In this document: in pieces, positions 7,596 to 18,576 of the stretch | Layout of the letters: each line of letters starts with the position of its first letter | How positions within the stretch are numbered: the stretch's first letter is position 1 | Source of the DNA: Corticibacter populi | GTDB taxonomy: Bacteria > Pseudomonadota > Gammaproteobacteria > Burkholderiales > Burkholderiaceae_C | Direction: 5' to 3' | Length of the DNA stretch: 64,000 bases | Assembly (NCBI RefSeq): GCF_004217315.1 | Contig: NZ_SGWR01000002.1 | Span: 240,414-304,413, forward strand | Made by a program: the position numbers and the translations under genes | The notes under the pieces: generated by a model | Told to the model about the DNA's origin: nothing | What the model saw: only the letters and a program-made list of their open reading frames with translations | Database searches by the model: none

Positions 7596-9680
7596 TCAGG
7601 GCACCAGCGGCGGCACCGCGTCGCCATCCAGTATGTCATCCTCCTCGGGCAGCTCAGGCAAGGCTGCTGGCAGAGCCACCTCCGCGGACGCCCTCGGCGG
7701 CAATGGCGAGCGCTCGTCCCAGATCCGCCCGATCGGCATGCTGGCGCCGGGCAGCACCACGTCCTCGACGCGCCGCTGCACTCCGATGGGCGGGCCGGCC
7801 TTGCCCTGCCGCAGCGCGGCGATGTCTTCCTCGCTCGGATAGAGACCGGCCAGCCAGTAGTCCATCACGCGGCGCACGATAGGTGCGGCGTGCGTGGCGC
7901 CGAAACCGGCGTTCTCGACGATCACCGCCACGGCGATCTGCGGATTCTCAACGGGCGCGAAGGCAATGTAGAGCGAATGGTCGCGCTGGTGTTCGGCCAG
8001 CTTGGCCGCGTCGTAGCGCTGGCGCTGGCCCACGGTGGCAGCCTGCGCGGTGCCGGTCTTGCCGGCCGACTGGTAGGCTGCGCCGGCGAAAATGCGGCGC
8101 GAGGTGCCCTCGCGCGTGACACCGATCATGCCTTCGTGGATGACGCGGACGTTCTCCGGCCGGTAGCCGAGATCGACGCCCTCGGGCTGTGTCAGCAACG
8201 CAGGCTCGTTGTGCAGCGCGTCAATGCGCGCCTTGCCCAGGTGCGGCCGGTAGCTGGTGCCGCCATTGGCGAGCGTGGCCACCGCGTGCGCGAGCTGCAG
8301 CATCGTGAAGCTGTTGTAGCCCTGACCGATGCCCAGCGAGATGGTGTCGCCCGGAATCCAACTCTTCCTGCGCGGGTCGCTGAAGGCGTTGCGCTTCCAT
8401 TCCCGGCTCGGCAGGATGCCGCGGCCTTCGCCAACGAGGTCAATGCCGGTGACCTGGCCGAAGCCCAGAGGCTTCATGAAGTCGTGGATCTTGTCCACCC
8501 CCATCTCGTAGGCCAGCGAGTAGTAGTACACGTTGCTCGAGCGCACGATGCTCCGGCGCATGTCCACCGGCCCGAGCGCATGGCCGCTGCGGTAGTTGTG
8601 GCCGCCGAAGGTCCAGGTGCCATTGTCCTGGATCACCTTGCTGGCATTGCGGGAGCCGGTTTCCAGCGCCGCCAGCGCCATGAAGGGCTTGTAGGTCGAG
8701 CCGGGCGGATAGGTGCCGCGCAGCGCGCGATTGAAGAGCGGGCGATCGATCGACTCGTTGAGCGCCTGCCAGCTTTCCTGGTCGATACCTTCGACGAACA
8801 GGTTGGGGTCGTAGGTCGGCATGCTGACCATGGCCAGGATCTCGCCGTTGTTCGGGTCCATCGCCACCAGCGCGCCGCGGCGCTGGCCGAACATGTCCTC
8901 GATCAGACGCTGCAGCTTGATGTCCAGCGACAGCACCACGGTGTTGCCGGCGCGCGCCGGCGAACTGTCGAGCGTGCGGATGGGCCGGCCGGAGGACGAT
9001 TTCTCCAGTTGCTCGACGCCGGTGATCCCGTGCAGCTCACGTTCGTAGCTGTCCTCGATACCCTGCTTGCCGATGTGCGTGGTGCCGCGGTAGTTGGCCT
9101 CGTCGTCACGCTCCTCGATGCGCTCGAGATCCTGCTGGTTGATGCGCCCGATGTAGCCGATCACATGGCTGCCGGTACTGCCCATCGGATAGGTGCGAAA
9201 AAGCCGCGCGGCCACCTCGACGCCAGGGAAGCGGTAGCTCTGCGCGGCAAAGCGCGCCACCTCCTCGTCGGTGAGCTGGGTGCGGATCGGCAGCGAATCG
9301 TAGCGCCCGGCCTCGCTGCGCAGGCGCTCGAAGCGGCGCCGGTGGATCGGCTGGATGTCGATGATCTGCGCCAGCTCGTTGATGGTCTTGTCCAGGCTGG
9401 CCACGCGCGCCGGCGAGATCTCCAGCGTGTAGGCCGAATAGTTGGTGGCCAGCAGGATGCCATTGCGATCGACGATGTGGCCGCGGTAGGGCACGATGGG
9501 CACCACCGCCGTGCGGTTGGATTCAGCCCGCTGCATGAATTCGTCATGCCGCAGCACCTGCAGGTAGTAGGCCCGCATGCCCAGCAGCGCCAGCCCGAGC
9601 AGCACCACCAGCGCCACCACCCAGAGCCGGCGCACGAAGCCGGCAACCGCCACCTCCCCGTCCTGCAGCCGCGTCGTCAT
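7596..9680 (-). CDS. mrdA: penicillin-binding protein 2 (peptidoglycan D,D-transpeptidase)
   Basis: The elongasome transpeptidase that cross-links lateral wall peptidoglycan. The 694 residues comprise a short cytoplasmic part, one membrane anchor (about 15-36), a dimerisation/pedestal domain and the transpeptidase. The active-site motifs are S328-T-Y-K331 (GTYPPGSTYKPF), S381-S-N383 and K541-T-G543. The start at 9680 overlaps the mreD stop by four bases; the longer open frame upstream runs through mreD and is not coding. It ends the mreB-mreC-mreD-mrdA series. No rodA follows; the next gene downstream is convergent. Confidence 0.96.
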   Translation of the reverse strand: MTTRLQDGEVAVAGFVRRLWVVALVVLLGLALLGMRAYYLQVLRHDEFMQRAESNRTAVVPIVPYRGHIVDRNGILLATNYSAYTLEISPARVASLDKTINELAQIIDIQPIHRRRFERLRSEAGRYDSLPIRTQLTDEEVARFAAQSYRFPGVEVAARLFRTYPMGSTGSHVIGYIGRINQQDLERIEERDDEANYRGTTHIGKQGIEDSYERELHGITGVEQLEKSSSGRPIRTLDSSPARAGNTVVLSLDIKLQRLIEDMFGQRRGALVAMDPNNGEILAMVSMPTYDPNLFVEGIDQESWQALNESIDRPLFNRALRGTYPPGSTYKPFMALAALETGSRNASKVIQDNGTWTFGGHNYRSGHALGPVDMRRSIVRSSNVYYYSLAYEMGVDKIHDFMKPLGFGQVTGIDLVGEGRGILPSREWKRNAFSDPRRKSWIPGDTISLGIGQGYNSFTMLQLAHAVATLANGGTSYRPHLGKARIDALHNEPALLTQPEGVDLGYRPENVRVIHEGMIGVTREGTSRRIFAGAAYQSAGKTGTAQAATVGQRQRYDAAKLAEHQRDHSLYIAFAPVENPQIAVAVIVENAGFGATHAAPIVRRVMDYWLAGLYPSEEDIAALRQGKAGPPIGVQRRVEDVVLPGASMPIGRIWDERSPLPPRASAEVALPAALPELPEEDDILDGDAVPPLVP

Positions 9681-10201
9681 ATCGGGCGGCGCTCCCGCGC
9701 CGACGGCGGGCTCATCTGCGGCACGAGCAGCAGGCGGCGCAGTGGTACCCACAGCAGGGCCTGCAGCAGCGGCGCCAGCAGCAGCCAGGGCGATGGCAGC
9801 ACGCGGCTCGATGCCGCCCCCACAACGAACAGGCACAGATGCGTCAGCGCAAAGGGCAGCAGCAGCAACACGGCCTGCTGCCAGCCGCTCTGATACCACA
9901 GCAACCGGTTCTGCATGGCCTGCACCACGAACACCAGCACGCAGTAAGCCAGCGCATGCTGGCCCAGCAGGCTGGCGCCCTGCACGTCCATGGCCAGGCC
10001 CAGCATGAAGGCCACGCCAATGCCGATGCGCTGCGGCTGGTGGAGCGCCCAGAAGGCCAGCACCACCATCAGCACATCCGGCCACCAGGCCAGGTGCCCC
10101 AGCGGCAGCAGCTGCAGGCAAAAGCCCGTCAACAGGCTGACCACGATGAAACTGGGCCGGGCCGGGCGCAGGATCTGCTCGGCGCGCATGGATATGGCCA
10201 T
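9677..10201 (-). CDS. mreD: rod shape-determining protein MreD
   Basis: A 174-residue inner-membrane protein with about five hydrophobic segments, the normal MreD size and topology. It links the MreB cytoskeleton with MreC, RodA and PBP2. The sequence includes WWPDVLMVVLAFWALH and MLGLAMDVQGASLLGQHAL, the latter matching the conserved G-l-DvlsgslLGqha-y motif of MreD. It overlaps mreC by one base (TGATG) and mrdA by four, so it is translationally coupled on both sides. Confidence 0.93.
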   Translation of the reverse strand: MAISMRAEQILRPARPSFIVVSLLTGFCLQLLPLGHLAWWPDVLMVVLAFWALHQPQRIGIGVAFMLGLAMDVQGASLLGQHALAYCVLVFVVQAMQNRLLWYQSGWQQAVLLLLPFALTHLCLFVVGAASSRVLPSPWLLLAPLLQALLWVPLRRLLLVPQMSPPSARERRPI

Positions 10202-11157
10202 CAGCGGTTCCTCCCGGTAGTCCTGGCTGCCGGTGCGGCGGTGGAAGCCGCCGGAGCTGGCGTCGGCTCCTGCGCAGCGTCGGTTTGAGGCTCCGGCCCG
10301 TGCTCGCCCTGCAATCCCACCGGCTCGAGCACCACCACATAGCGCACGCTCACGGTCTGGGCCACCGGCTCGGCATAGATGCGCAGGAACGGCGTGTCAT
10401 TGTGCGATTCGACCTGGCTGACCTCAGCCACCGGAATGCCCGGCGGGTAATAGCCGTCGATGCCACTGGTCACCAGCGCATCGCCGACCTGCACGTCCGC
10501 GCCGGTGGGCACGTAGCGCAACTCCATGCCGCTCCCCGGACGCGCCAGGGCCTCGCCAAAAGCCACCATGCGCATGCCGGTGCGCAGGTTCATCACCGGC
10601 ACGGCCTGCTCACGGTCGGAGACCACCCGCACTTCGCTGGTGAAGGGATAGACCTGTGTGACCTGGCCGAGCACGCCGTAGGAGTCGAGCACCGGGGCCC
10701 CCAGGCGCACGCCGGCGGCCGCGCCCTTGTCGATCACCAGCCGATTGGTATAGGGGTCGGGGGCTTCGTAGGTCACCTCGGCGGTCAGCGAACGGGCCGA
10801 GGCGCGCTCGCGCAGACTCAGCAGCGCGCGCAGCTGCTGGTTTTCCTGCACCAGGTAGTCGATCTGGCCGGCCTTCTCCGAGAGCGCCAGCAACTGCCGC
10901 TGCGCCTGATCGGCCGCCTCGCGGGCCTTGCTGACATCCTCGAAATAGCTGCTGGCGGTGCGCACCAGCCGCACCGGCTGCAGCATCAGCCACTGCAGCG
11001 GGTAAATCGCCGCGCCAACGACCTGGCGCACTGGCCCGGTGATCTGGAAGCGGCTGTCAGCCACCATGAGAAACAAGGCCAGCGCACCATACACCAGCAG
11101 CTTGGACGCTGGCGATGGGCCATGGGCGAAGATCCGCGGTGTCCGGCGCTCAAACAT
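10201..11157 (-). CDS. mreC: rod shape-determining protein MreC
   Basis: A 318-residue bitopic protein: short cytoplasmic tail, membrane helix (about 22-40), a coiled coil (about 75-115, AREAADQAQRQLLALSEKAG and onward) and the periplasmic beta domain, with the typical DKGAAAGVRLGAPVLDSYGVLGQV block. It scaffolds PBP2 in the periplasm. The C-terminus past residue 280 is a Pro/Ala/Thr-rich tail (TPAPAASTAAPAA) that is probably disordered. It lies 57 bases downstream of mreB. Confidence 0.95.
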   Translation of the reverse strand: MFERRTPRIFAHGPSPASKLLVYGALALFLMVADSRFQITGPVRQVVGAAIYPLQWLMLQPVRLVRTASSYFEDVSKAREAADQAQRQLLALSEKAGQIDYLVQENQQLRALLSLRERASARSLTAEVTYEAPDPYTNRLVIDKGAAAGVRLGAPVLDSYGVLGQVTQVYPFTSEVRVVSDREQAVPVMNLRTGMRMVAFGEALARPGSGMELRYVPTGADVQVGDALVTSGIDGYYPPGIPVAEVSQVESHNDTPFLRIYAEPVAQTVSVRYVVVLEPVGLQGEHGPEPQTDAAQEPTPAPAASTAAPAARTTGRNR

Positions 11158-11214
11158 GGGCTGGCAAGCACCGACTGGTCATGGGGATGAATGGGCTGGA
11201 GTGCGGGCGGGTGC

Positions 11215-12309
<1,095 letters not shown>

Positions 12310-12361
12310 CTATGCGAAAGAGGCTTGTTCATGCCAATGCGCACAAACAGGCCCCCAAATA

Positions 12362-12390
12362 TTCTGAACATACAGTAAAAGACAGATAAT
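12362..12390 (+). promoter_or_regulatory. Putative sigma-70-like promoter for gatCAB
   Basis: In the AT-rich mreB-gatC divergent region, TTCTGA (12362-12367) is followed after 17 bases by GATAAT (12385-12390). The -10 matches five of six consensus positions and the -35 is poor. It lies about 98 bases before the gatC start. This is pattern matching only. Confidence 0.3.
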
Positions 12391-12487
12391 ACCCCATCCC
12401 TTGCTTTTCACCGGTCTTTTGCCCCCCATTTCGGGCCTGCCGGGCACAAATTTACATTGCGCCGGCAGCCAGGCTGCACATCCCATC

Positions 12488-12787
12488 ATGCCCCTATCCC
12501 TTCAAGACATCCAGCGCATTGCACAGCTTGGCAAGCTCGCCTTCCCGGCGGCCGAGAGCGAGCGCCTGCAGGGCCAGATCAACAGTTTCTTCGAGCTGGT
12601 CGAGAAAATGGAAACGGTGGACACCGACGGCGTCGAACCGCTGTTCCACCCGGTCTCCACCATCCAGGACATCACGCTGCGCCTGCACGATGACGTGGCC
12701 GATGCCACCGACCGGCGCGAGGCCAACATGCAGAACGCGCCCGAGGCCGAGGACGGCCTGTTCCTGGTGCCCAAGGTCATCGAGTGA
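12488..12787 (+). CDS. gatC: Asp-tRNA(Asn)/Glu-tRNA(Gln) amidotransferase subunit C
   Basis: A 99-residue subunit of the GatCAB amidotransferase that converts mischarged Glu-tRNA(Gln) or Asp-tRNA(Asn). It begins with the usual [19 protein letters not shown] helix and ends with the [16 protein letters not shown] block that wraps around GatA. The ATG at 12488 gives the family length; an upstream open frame to 12401 is leader. It is first of gatC-gatA-gatB, with an 85-base gap to gatA. Confidence 0.95.
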   Translation: MPLSLQDIQRIAQLGKLAFPAAESERLQGQINSFFELVEKMETVDTDGVEPLFHPVSTIQDITLRLHDDVADATDRREANMQNAPEAEDGLFLVPKVIE

Positions 12788-12872
12788 GACCGTGAACCGG
12801 GGCCGTGCCAGCGCGCGGCCCACCTTCCGCACTCCACCGTCCCGCCGCACCCGACCGACCCCCATTTCCGCC

Positions 12873-14372
12873 ATGAGCACAAGCCAACACCCCCTGCACG
12901 CGCAAGGCGTGCGCGCCCTGACTGCGGCGCTCAAGAACCGTCAGGTCTCCGCCACCGAGCTGGCCCGCCACTTCCTCGACCGCGCCCAGGCCCACCCCGA
13001 ACTGGGCGCCTTTCTCGCCATCGACGAGGCGGTGACGCTGGCCCAGGCCCAGGCCGCCGATGCGCGCCTGGCCACCGGCAGCGCCGCGCCGCTCGAAGGC
13101 CTGCCGCTGGCGCACAAGGACATCTTCGTCACCAAGGATTTCCCCAGCACCGCCGCCTCGAAGATGCTGGCCGGCTACCGCTCGCCCTTCGATGCCACCG
13201 TGGTGCAAAAACTGGCCGAGGCCGGCGCCGTCACGCTGGGCAAGCTCAGCTGCGACGAGTTCGCCATGGGCTCGGGCAACGAGAACACCGCCGTACCCGC
13301 CGTGGGCGGCACGACGGCCCGGCCGGTGCGCAACCCTTGGCACCTGGAGCATGTACCTGGTGGCTCCTCCGGCGGCAGCGCCGCGGCCATCGCCGCAGGC
13401 CTGGTGCCAGCGGCGACCGGCACCGACACCGGCGGCTCGATCCGCCAGCCGGCGGCCTTCTGCGGCATCACCGGCATCAAGCCCACCTATGGCCGCGCCA
13501 GCCGCTACGGCATGATCGCCTTCGCTTCCAGCCTCGACCAGGCCGGCCCGATGGCCCGCTCGGCCGAGGATTGCGCGCTGCTGCTGAGCGCCATGGCCGG
13601 CCCCGATGGCAAGCACGACTCCACTTCGCTGGACGTGCCCGCCGAAGACTTCAGCCGCAACCTGAACGATGCGCTGGACGGCCTGCGCATCGGTATTCCC
13701 AAGGAGTTCTTCGGCGAAGGCCTGGCCGATGATGTGCGCGCCGCCATCGACGCCGCACTCAGGGAATACGAAAAGCTCGGCGCCAGGCTGGTGCCCATCA
13801 GCCTGCCGCGCACCGAGCTGTCGATCCCGGTCTATTACATCATCGCGCCAGCCGAGGCCAGCTCCAACCTCAGCCGCTTCGATGGCGTCAAGTTCGGGTT
13901 CCGCGCCAAGAACTACGGCGACCTCAACGACATGTACGTGCAGACCCGCAGCCAGGGCTTTGGCGACGAAGTCAAGCGCCGCATCATGGTCGGCACCTAC
14001 GTGCTCTCGCACGGCTACTACGATGCCTACTACCTCAAGGCACTGAAGATCCGCCGCCTGATCGCGGGTGATTTCCAGAACGCCTTCAAGGAATGCGACG
14101 TGATCGCCGGCCCGGTGGCCCCCACCGTGGCCTGGAGGATCGGCGAGAAGAGCCAGGACCCGCTGGCCAACTATCTTGCCGACATCTTCACCCTGCCCGC
14201 CTCGCTGGCGGGCCTGCCGGGCCTGAGCCTGCCGGCCGGCTTTGGCGCCGGCGGCCTGCCCGTGGGCCTGCAGCTCATCGGCAACTACCTGCAGGAGGCG
14301 CGCCTTCTGAACGCCGCGCACCGCTTCCAGCTGGCCACCGACTTCCACCTGCAGCGCCCCGCCGGTTTCTGA
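12873..14372 (+). CDS. gatA: Asp-tRNA(Asn)/Glu-tRNA(Gln) amidotransferase subunit A
   Basis: A 499-residue amidase-signature enzyme that releases ammonia from glutamine for the GatB site. The Ser-cisSer-Lys triad regions are visible as [22 protein letters not shown] and [15 protein letters not shown]. The start ([13 protein letters not shown]) was chosen because it gives the family length; earlier in-frame codons overlap gatC. gatB follows after 16 bases. Confidence 0.97.
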   Translation: MSTSQHPLHAQGVRALTAALKNRQVSATELARHFLDRAQAHPELGAFLAIDEAVTLAQAQAADARLATGSAAPLEGLPLAHKDIFVTKDFPSTAASKMLAGYRSPFDATVVQKLAEAGAVTLGKLSCDEFAMGSGNENTAVPAVGGTTARPVRNPWHLEHVPGGSSGGSAAAIAAGLVPAATGTDTGGSIRQPAAFCGITGIKPTYGRASRYGMIAFASSLDQAGPMARSAEDCALLLSAMAGPDGKHDSTSLDVPAEDFSRNLNDALDGLRIGIPKEFFGEGLADDVRAAIDAALREYEKLGARLVPISLPRTELSIPVYYIIAPAEASSNLSRFDGVKFGFRAKNYGDLNDMYVQTRSQGFGDEVKRRIMVGTYVLSHGYYDAYYLKALKIRRLIAGDFQNAFKECDVIAGPVAPTVAWRIGEKSQDPLANYLADIFTLPASLAGLPGLSLPAGFGAGGLPVGLQLIGNYLQEARLLNAAHRFQLATDFHLQRPAGF

Positions 14373-14388
14373 CGCCCACCGAACACCC

Positions 14389-15840
14389 ATGACAGCAGCA
14401 CCCAAACTCATCCAGGGCTACGAAGTCGTCATCGGCTTCGAGACGCACGCCCAGCTCGCCACCGAGAGCAAGATCTTCAGCCGCGCCGCCATCGGCTTTG
14501 GCGCCGCGCCCAACACCCACACCAGCGCGCTCGACTGCGCGCTGCCCGGCACCCTGCCGGTGATGAACAGGAAGGCTGTCGAGCACGCCATCCGCCTGGG
14601 TCTGGCGCTGAGCAGCACGGTGGCGCCGCGCAGCATTTTCGCGCGCAAGAACTACTTCTACCCCGACCTGCCCAAGGGCTACCAGATCAGCCAGTTCGAG
14701 ATTCCCGTCGTGCAAGGCGGCGAAGTGGGCTTCTTCCTCGGCGATGAAAAGAAAACCGTGCGCCTGGTCCGCGCGCACCTGGAGGAAGACGCCGGCAAGT
14801 CCGTCCACGACCAGTTCCCCGGCGAATCGGGCATCGACCTCAACCGCGCCGGCACGCCGCTGCTGGAGATCGTCACCGAGCCGGACATGCGCTCCACCGA
14901 GGAGGCCGTGGCCTACGCCAAGGAACTGCACAAGATCGTCACATGGATCGGCATCTGCGATGGCAACATGCAGGAAGGCAACTTCCGCTGCGATGCCAAC
15001 GTCTCGGTGAGAAAGCCCGGCGCCCCGCTGGGCACGCGCCGCGAAATCAAGAACCTCAACAGCTTTCGCAACATGCAGATCGCGATCGACTTCGAGATCC
15101 GCTGGCAGATTGAGCAGATCGAGGACGGCCACGAAATCCAGCAGGCCACCGTGCTGTTCAACCCCGACACCGGCGAGACCCGCGCCATGCGCACCAAGGA
15201 AGACAGCGCCGACTACCGCTACTTCCCCGATCCCGACCTGCCGCCGCTGGTCATCGCGCCCGAATGGATCGAACAGGTCAAGTCCGGCATGCCCGAGCTG
15301 CCGCGCCACATGGCCGAGCGCTTCGTCGCCGACTATGGCCTGCCCGAGTATGACGCCACCACGCTGACGCAAAGCCAGGCCATGGGCGCATACTTCGAAG
15401 CGGCCGCCAAGGCCTGCGGCCAGCCCAAACTGGTGAGCAACTGGGTGATGGGCGAGATCTCGCGCCGCCTGAACAACGAGGAAGTCGGCATCGAGGCCGC
15501 GCCCGTCCAACCGGCGCAGCTCGCCGCGCTGATCGGCCGCATCCATGACGGCACCATCTCCAACAACGCCGCCAGGCAGGTGTTCGAGGCCCTGTGGAGC
15601 GGCGAAGACCGGGAAGTGGACGCCCTCATCGAAGCCAAGGGCCTCAAGCAAATGAACGACAGCAGCGCGCTGGAAGCCATCATCGACGAGGTGATTGCCA
15701 ACAACGCCGCCAATGTCGAGCAATACAAGGCCGGCAAGGAAAAGGCCTTCAATGCGCTGGTCGGGCAGGTGATGAAGGCCTCGAAAGGCAAGGCCAATCC
15801 GCAGCAGGTCAATGCGTTGCTGAAGGCAAGACTGAGCTGA
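14389..15840 (+). CDS. gatB: Asp-tRNA(Asn)/Glu-tRNA(Gln) amidotransferase subunit B
   Basis: A 483-residue subunit that binds and amidates the mischarged tRNA. It opens with [13 protein letters not shown] and carries [35 protein letters not shown] and [18 protein letters not shown], all GatB signatures. The helical and YqeY-like tail (about 330-483) is complete, ending [14 protein letters not shown]. It is the last gene of the gatCAB set. The following gene starts 12 bases downstream but differs in composition. Confidence 0.98.
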   Translation: MTAAPKLIQGYEVVIGFETHAQLATESKIFSRAAIGFGAAPNTHTSALDCALPGTLPVMNRKAVEHAIRLGLALSSTVAPRSIFARKNYFYPDLPKGYQISQFEIPVVQGGEVGFFLGDEKKTVRLVRAHLEEDAGKSVHDQFPGESGIDLNRAGTPLLEIVTEPDMRSTEEAVAYAKELHKIVTWIGICDGNMQEGNFRCDANVSVRKPGAPLGTRREIKNLNSFRNMQIAIDFEIRWQIEQIEDGHEIQQATVLFNPDTGETRAMRTKEDSADYRYFPDPDLPPLVIAPEWIEQVKSGMPELPRHMAERFVADYGLPEYDATTLTQSQAMGAYFEAAAKACGQPKLVSNWVMGEISRRLNNEEVGIEAAPVQPAQLAALIGRIHDGTISNNAARQVFEALWSGEDREVDALIEAKGLKQMNDSSALEAIIDEVIANNAANVEQYKAGKEKAFNALVGQVMKASKGKANPQQVNALLKARLS

Positions 15841-15851
15841 ACGGACTGCCC

Positions 15852-16745
15852 ATGAGCGAGGAGGACAGCAACGACCACACACGCAGCGTCAAAGCCTCGC
15901 TGACCTGCCTCACCATGGAGGATATGGGGGCAGCAATGCTGCAGAACGAGGTCATCCCCAGTTACCGAAACGGCAAGGTCGCACAAACGGAATGCCTTGA
16001 CTTCATCTGTCTGCTGTCCGAGGAACGGGCGCTGCGCGCTTGGTTCAGCGGCAAGGATCTGGCTGCGTTCAAACAGCAGGCCTTTGTGCTGGCCCAAGCA
16101 CACATCATCAAGGAAAGAAACGACCACGCGGAATGTTCATGGCGCTGGGTGGAGAACCACACCTTCAGCCTGAAGGCGGTGTTCTGGGCTCTGGCCAGTG
16201 GGAACACCCAGGTGCTGGCATGGTGGCAGAATCACACGCCCCCAACGCCCCCATTGAATGACCCGATCATCAAGAAAAGAATCCGCACCTTCCCAAGCGT
16301 GCAGGCAACGATTGACGTTACCGCCTTGATCCGGCAGCAACTCGCGCTGGGGTTGAACGGCCGCTGGGACGCGCTACGGACATCCACCCAACAGTATTTC
16401 AGCGCGAATGGCTATGCCGCTGCCGGATACCGCCCGGTACTCGACTTTTTCGAAAATTTCCTGGCGGCCCTGGCAAGCCGGGATTCATCAAAGATGCAGA
16501 CCATTCTGCAGCAGATGTGCTCGCCAGAACAGCGGGATATCGGCTATGGATATGAGCCAAACGGACAGGCTCGCGGCTTTCTGATGCTGTATGCCTGCAC
16601 ATTGGCCATGCTGGCATGGCACCATGGATTGGAAGTACATCCCGACACGCCATGGATTCCCAGCGAGTGGTTGCCGCGCACGTCCAATCAGACATACACG
16701 CTGCCTGATTGGCCCTTTCTCCAGGATGGCATAGTCCTGTTTTAA
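15852..16745 (+). CDS. Uncharacterised helical protein, possibly Imm49-like immunity protein
   Basis: A 297-residue protein without signal peptide or membrane helix, predicted mostly helical. I do not recognise it with confidence. The C-terminal pattern (GFLMLYACTLAMLAWHHGLEV then HPDTPWIPSEWLP) resembles the end of Imm49 polymorphic-toxin immunity proteins, in which a helix, a 'G-eV' turn and a 'P' motif recur. No toxin gene is adjacent. It starts 12 bases after gatB, yet its codon use is less GC-rich than its neighbours, which suggests a later insertion behind the operon. The start ATG at 15852 follows GACTGCCC with no clear ribosome-binding site, so it may rely on read-through from gatB. 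Confidence 0.55.
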   Translation: MSEEDSNDHTRSVKASLTCLTMEDMGAAMLQNEVIPSYRNGKVAQTECLDFICLLSEERALRAWFSGKDLAAFKQQAFVLAQAHIIKERNDHAECSWRWVENHTFSLKAVFWALASGNTQVLAWWQNHTPPTPPLNDPIIKKRIRTFPSVQATIDVTALIRQQLALGLNGRWDALRTSTQQYFSANGYAAAGYRPVLDFFENFLAALASRDSSKMQTILQQMCSPEQRDIGYGYEPNGQARGFLMLYACTLAMLAWHHGLEVHPDTPWIPSEWLPRTSNQTYTLPDWPFLQDGIVLF

Positions 16746-16899
16746 CGGACCAGACTCGCCACCCACAAGAAAGAGTCCCTTTGCCTGTGGCAGCGCATAT
16801 GATCTTTGCGTTCATCACAAAAACGCCCTGCCGACCGCCACGACATGGAATCGCGGCCATTCGGTGTCTGCCCATTCAACTCCGCTCGTGAGCCCCACC

Positions 16900-17544
16900 A
16901 TGTTCTACGGCATCAGCCATCTCATCGTTCCGACCACCGACCTGGAACGCGCCGTCACGCTGTGGCGTGACGTTGTCGGCTTTGCCGAGGCGCGCCGTGG
17001 CGAGGGTTATGTCGACATCGACTCCGGCAACGTGCAGTTGCGGCTGATGCAGGTGCCGGCGATTGAAGCCAAGGTTTCGCTGCGGCTGAATGTGGGCGAC
17101 GTCCGCAGCACCTGGCAGGCGCTGCTGGCCGCCGGTGCGGCGCCCCGCTATGCGCCGATGAAGACGCCCGAGCTCGAAGAAATGGCCTGCGTCACCGACC
17201 CTGACGGCCACAGCATTCTGCTGTGGCGCGCGTTGACGGAGGACGAGTGGGACTTCGTGCCCGAGCTGCCCAAGCAACAGGGCGAGTGGACGCCCGAGGC
17301 CGAGGAACTGCTCAAGCGCCTGCTGGCCCATGTGCCGGCGCTCTTTCGCATGCTGGCGCGGCGCAAGACCACACGCGTGATCGAGATGATGGCGGCCGAA
17401 GCCGGCAGCCCGGTCACGCGCGAACTCGTCATCCGCGGCTACATCACCTCGTCTGCCAAGGCCACGCGTTTCAGGCTGGTCGAGCCGCTGCGCGCCGAAG
17501 GCATCAACCCGGACGATTACCGCGCGGATTTCGATTACGAGTGA
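16900..17544 (+). CDS. VOC-fold (glyoxalase-like) protein with C-terminal PCP_red-like segment
   Basis: A 214-residue cytoplasmic protein. Residues 1-125 form a vicinal-oxygen-chelate unit: FYGISHLIVPTTDLERAVTLWRDVVGF, then VDIDSGNVQLRLMQV, and ACVTDPDGHSILLW, the usual beta-alpha-beta-beta-beta pattern. Residues ~140-195 (WTPEAEELLKRL, VPALFRMLARRK, SPVTRELV) resemble the small PCP_red domain found at the C-terminus of protochlorophyllide reductase subunit B and in stand-alone proteins. The substrate is unknown. A GTG at 16864 would add 12 residues; the ATG at 16900 is preferred because it starts directly at the VOC strand. Confidence 0.78.
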   Translation: MFYGISHLIVPTTDLERAVTLWRDVVGFAEARRGEGYVDIDSGNVQLRLMQVPAIEAKVSLRLNVGDVRSTWQALLAAGAAPRYAPMKTPELEEMACVTDPDGHSILLWRALTEDEWDFVPELPKQQGEWTPEAEELLKRLLAHVPALFRMLARRKTTRVIEMMAAEAGSPVTRELVIRGYITSSAKATRFRLVEPLRAEGINPDDYRADFDYE

Positions 17545-17750
17545 AGCCCCGACGGTGCGACGCACCGCCGGAGGTCGCAGCGTGCTGGTGGCGCGCGCCA
17601 TCCATCTCGCGGGCCAGGTTGACGCCCTTCCGGGGATTACCCTAGACTGGACCAATGCACAGACTTTGTGCATTCCACGGGAAGCGCCGGAGGACTCAGA
17701 AAGTGCGAATGAACCCGACGCATCCCGTCCACTTCTGAATGGAGAGATTC

Positions 17751-18515
17751 ATGGGACGTGTATCCGGTAAAGTCGCGCTCGTCACGGGCGCCGCATTGGG
17801 CATTGGCAAGGCCACCGCCGAACTGCTGGCGCGCGAAGGCGCCAAGGTTGTCGTCACCGACCTCAAGGAGGCCGAGGGCCAGGCGGTCGTCAAGGCGATC
17901 ACCGACCAGGGCGGCGAAGCCATCTTCGTCAAGCACAACGCCGCCGACGAGGCCGAGTGGCAGCAGGCCATTGATGCAGCCTTCAAGGCTTTCGGCAAGC
18001 TCAACATCGTGGTCAACAACGCCGGCATTGCGCTGGCGAAGAACGTCGAGGAGACCTCGCTGGCGGAATGGCGCCACCTACAGTCCATCAACCTCGACGG
18101 CGTCTTCATCGGCACAAAGCTCGGCATCGAGGCGCTGAAGAAGAGTGGCGGCGGCTCCATCGTCAATCTCTCCTCCATCGAGGGCTTGATCGGCGATCCC
18201 GACCTCGCGGCCTACAACGCCAGCAAGGGCGGCGTGCGCATCTTCACCAAGTCGGCCGCATTGCACGTGGCGCGCGAAGGCTACAACATCCGCATCAACT
18301 CGGTGCACCCCGGCTACATCTGGACGCCGCTGGTGCAGGAGCTGGCCGAGGATGAGAACAACCCCAAGTACAAGCGCCTGGTGAGCCTGCACCCCATCGG
18401 CCGCCTGGGCGAGGCTGACGACATCGCCTACGGGATTCTTTACCTCGCGTCGGACGAGTCCAAGTTCACCACCGGCAGCGAACTGGTGATCGACGGCGGC
18501 TATACCGCGCAATGA
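17751..18515 (+). CDS. SDR family NAD(P)-dependent oxidoreductase
   Basis: A 254-residue classical short-chain dehydrogenase. The cofactor motif TGAALGIG is at 12-19, Asp37 at the end of beta-2 favours NAD(H), NNAG is at 89-92, and the catalytic set is Ser141/142, Tyr155 and Lys159 (YNASK). Similarity in style is to 3-beta/17-beta-hydroxysteroid and cyclohexanol-type dehydrogenases (INSVHPGYIWTP, GSELVIDGGYTAQ). The substrate cannot be told. The start has GGAGAG seven bases upstream, which decides between it and an ATG at 17739. A hairpin at 18534-18557 probably ends the transcript. Confidence 0.9.
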   Translation: MGRVSGKVALVTGAALGIGKATAELLAREGAKVVVTDLKEAEGQAVVKAITDQGGEAIFVKHNAADEAEWQQAIDAAFKAFGKLNIVVNNAGIALAKNVEETSLAEWRHLQSINLDGVFIGTKLGIEALKKSGGGSIVNLSSIEGLIGDPDLAAYNASKGGVRIFTKSAALHVAREGYNIRINSVHPGYIWTPLVQELAEDENNPKYKRLVSLHPIGRLGEADDIAYGILYLASDESKFTTGSELVIDGGYTAQ

Positions 18516-18533
18516 CGCCTGGCCGTCCCTGAG

Positions 18534-18557
18534 CCGCTGCGCCGCATGGCGCGGCGG
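18534..18557. terminator. Terminator-like hairpin after the SDR gene
   Basis: CCGCTGCGCC (18534-18543), a GCAT loop, and GGCGCGGCGG (18548-18557) pair at nine of ten positions. There is no T-run. It lies between the plus-strand SDR gene and the minus-strand 30-codon ORF, so it could serve both. Confidence 0.45.
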
Positions 18558-18576
18558 TCACGTCACGGTCAGAAGG

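Noticed and set aside
6732-9893. A 1053-codon plus-strand open frame opposite mrdA and mreD
   Set aside because: It is antisense to clearly conserved genes, has no family features and arises from high-GC codon bias, which keeps stops out of complementary frames.
12777-14411. A 544-codon minus-strand open frame opposite gatA
   Set aside because: It covers the conserved amidase gene on the other strand and its translation is low-complexity Gly/Ala/Gln-rich without motifs.
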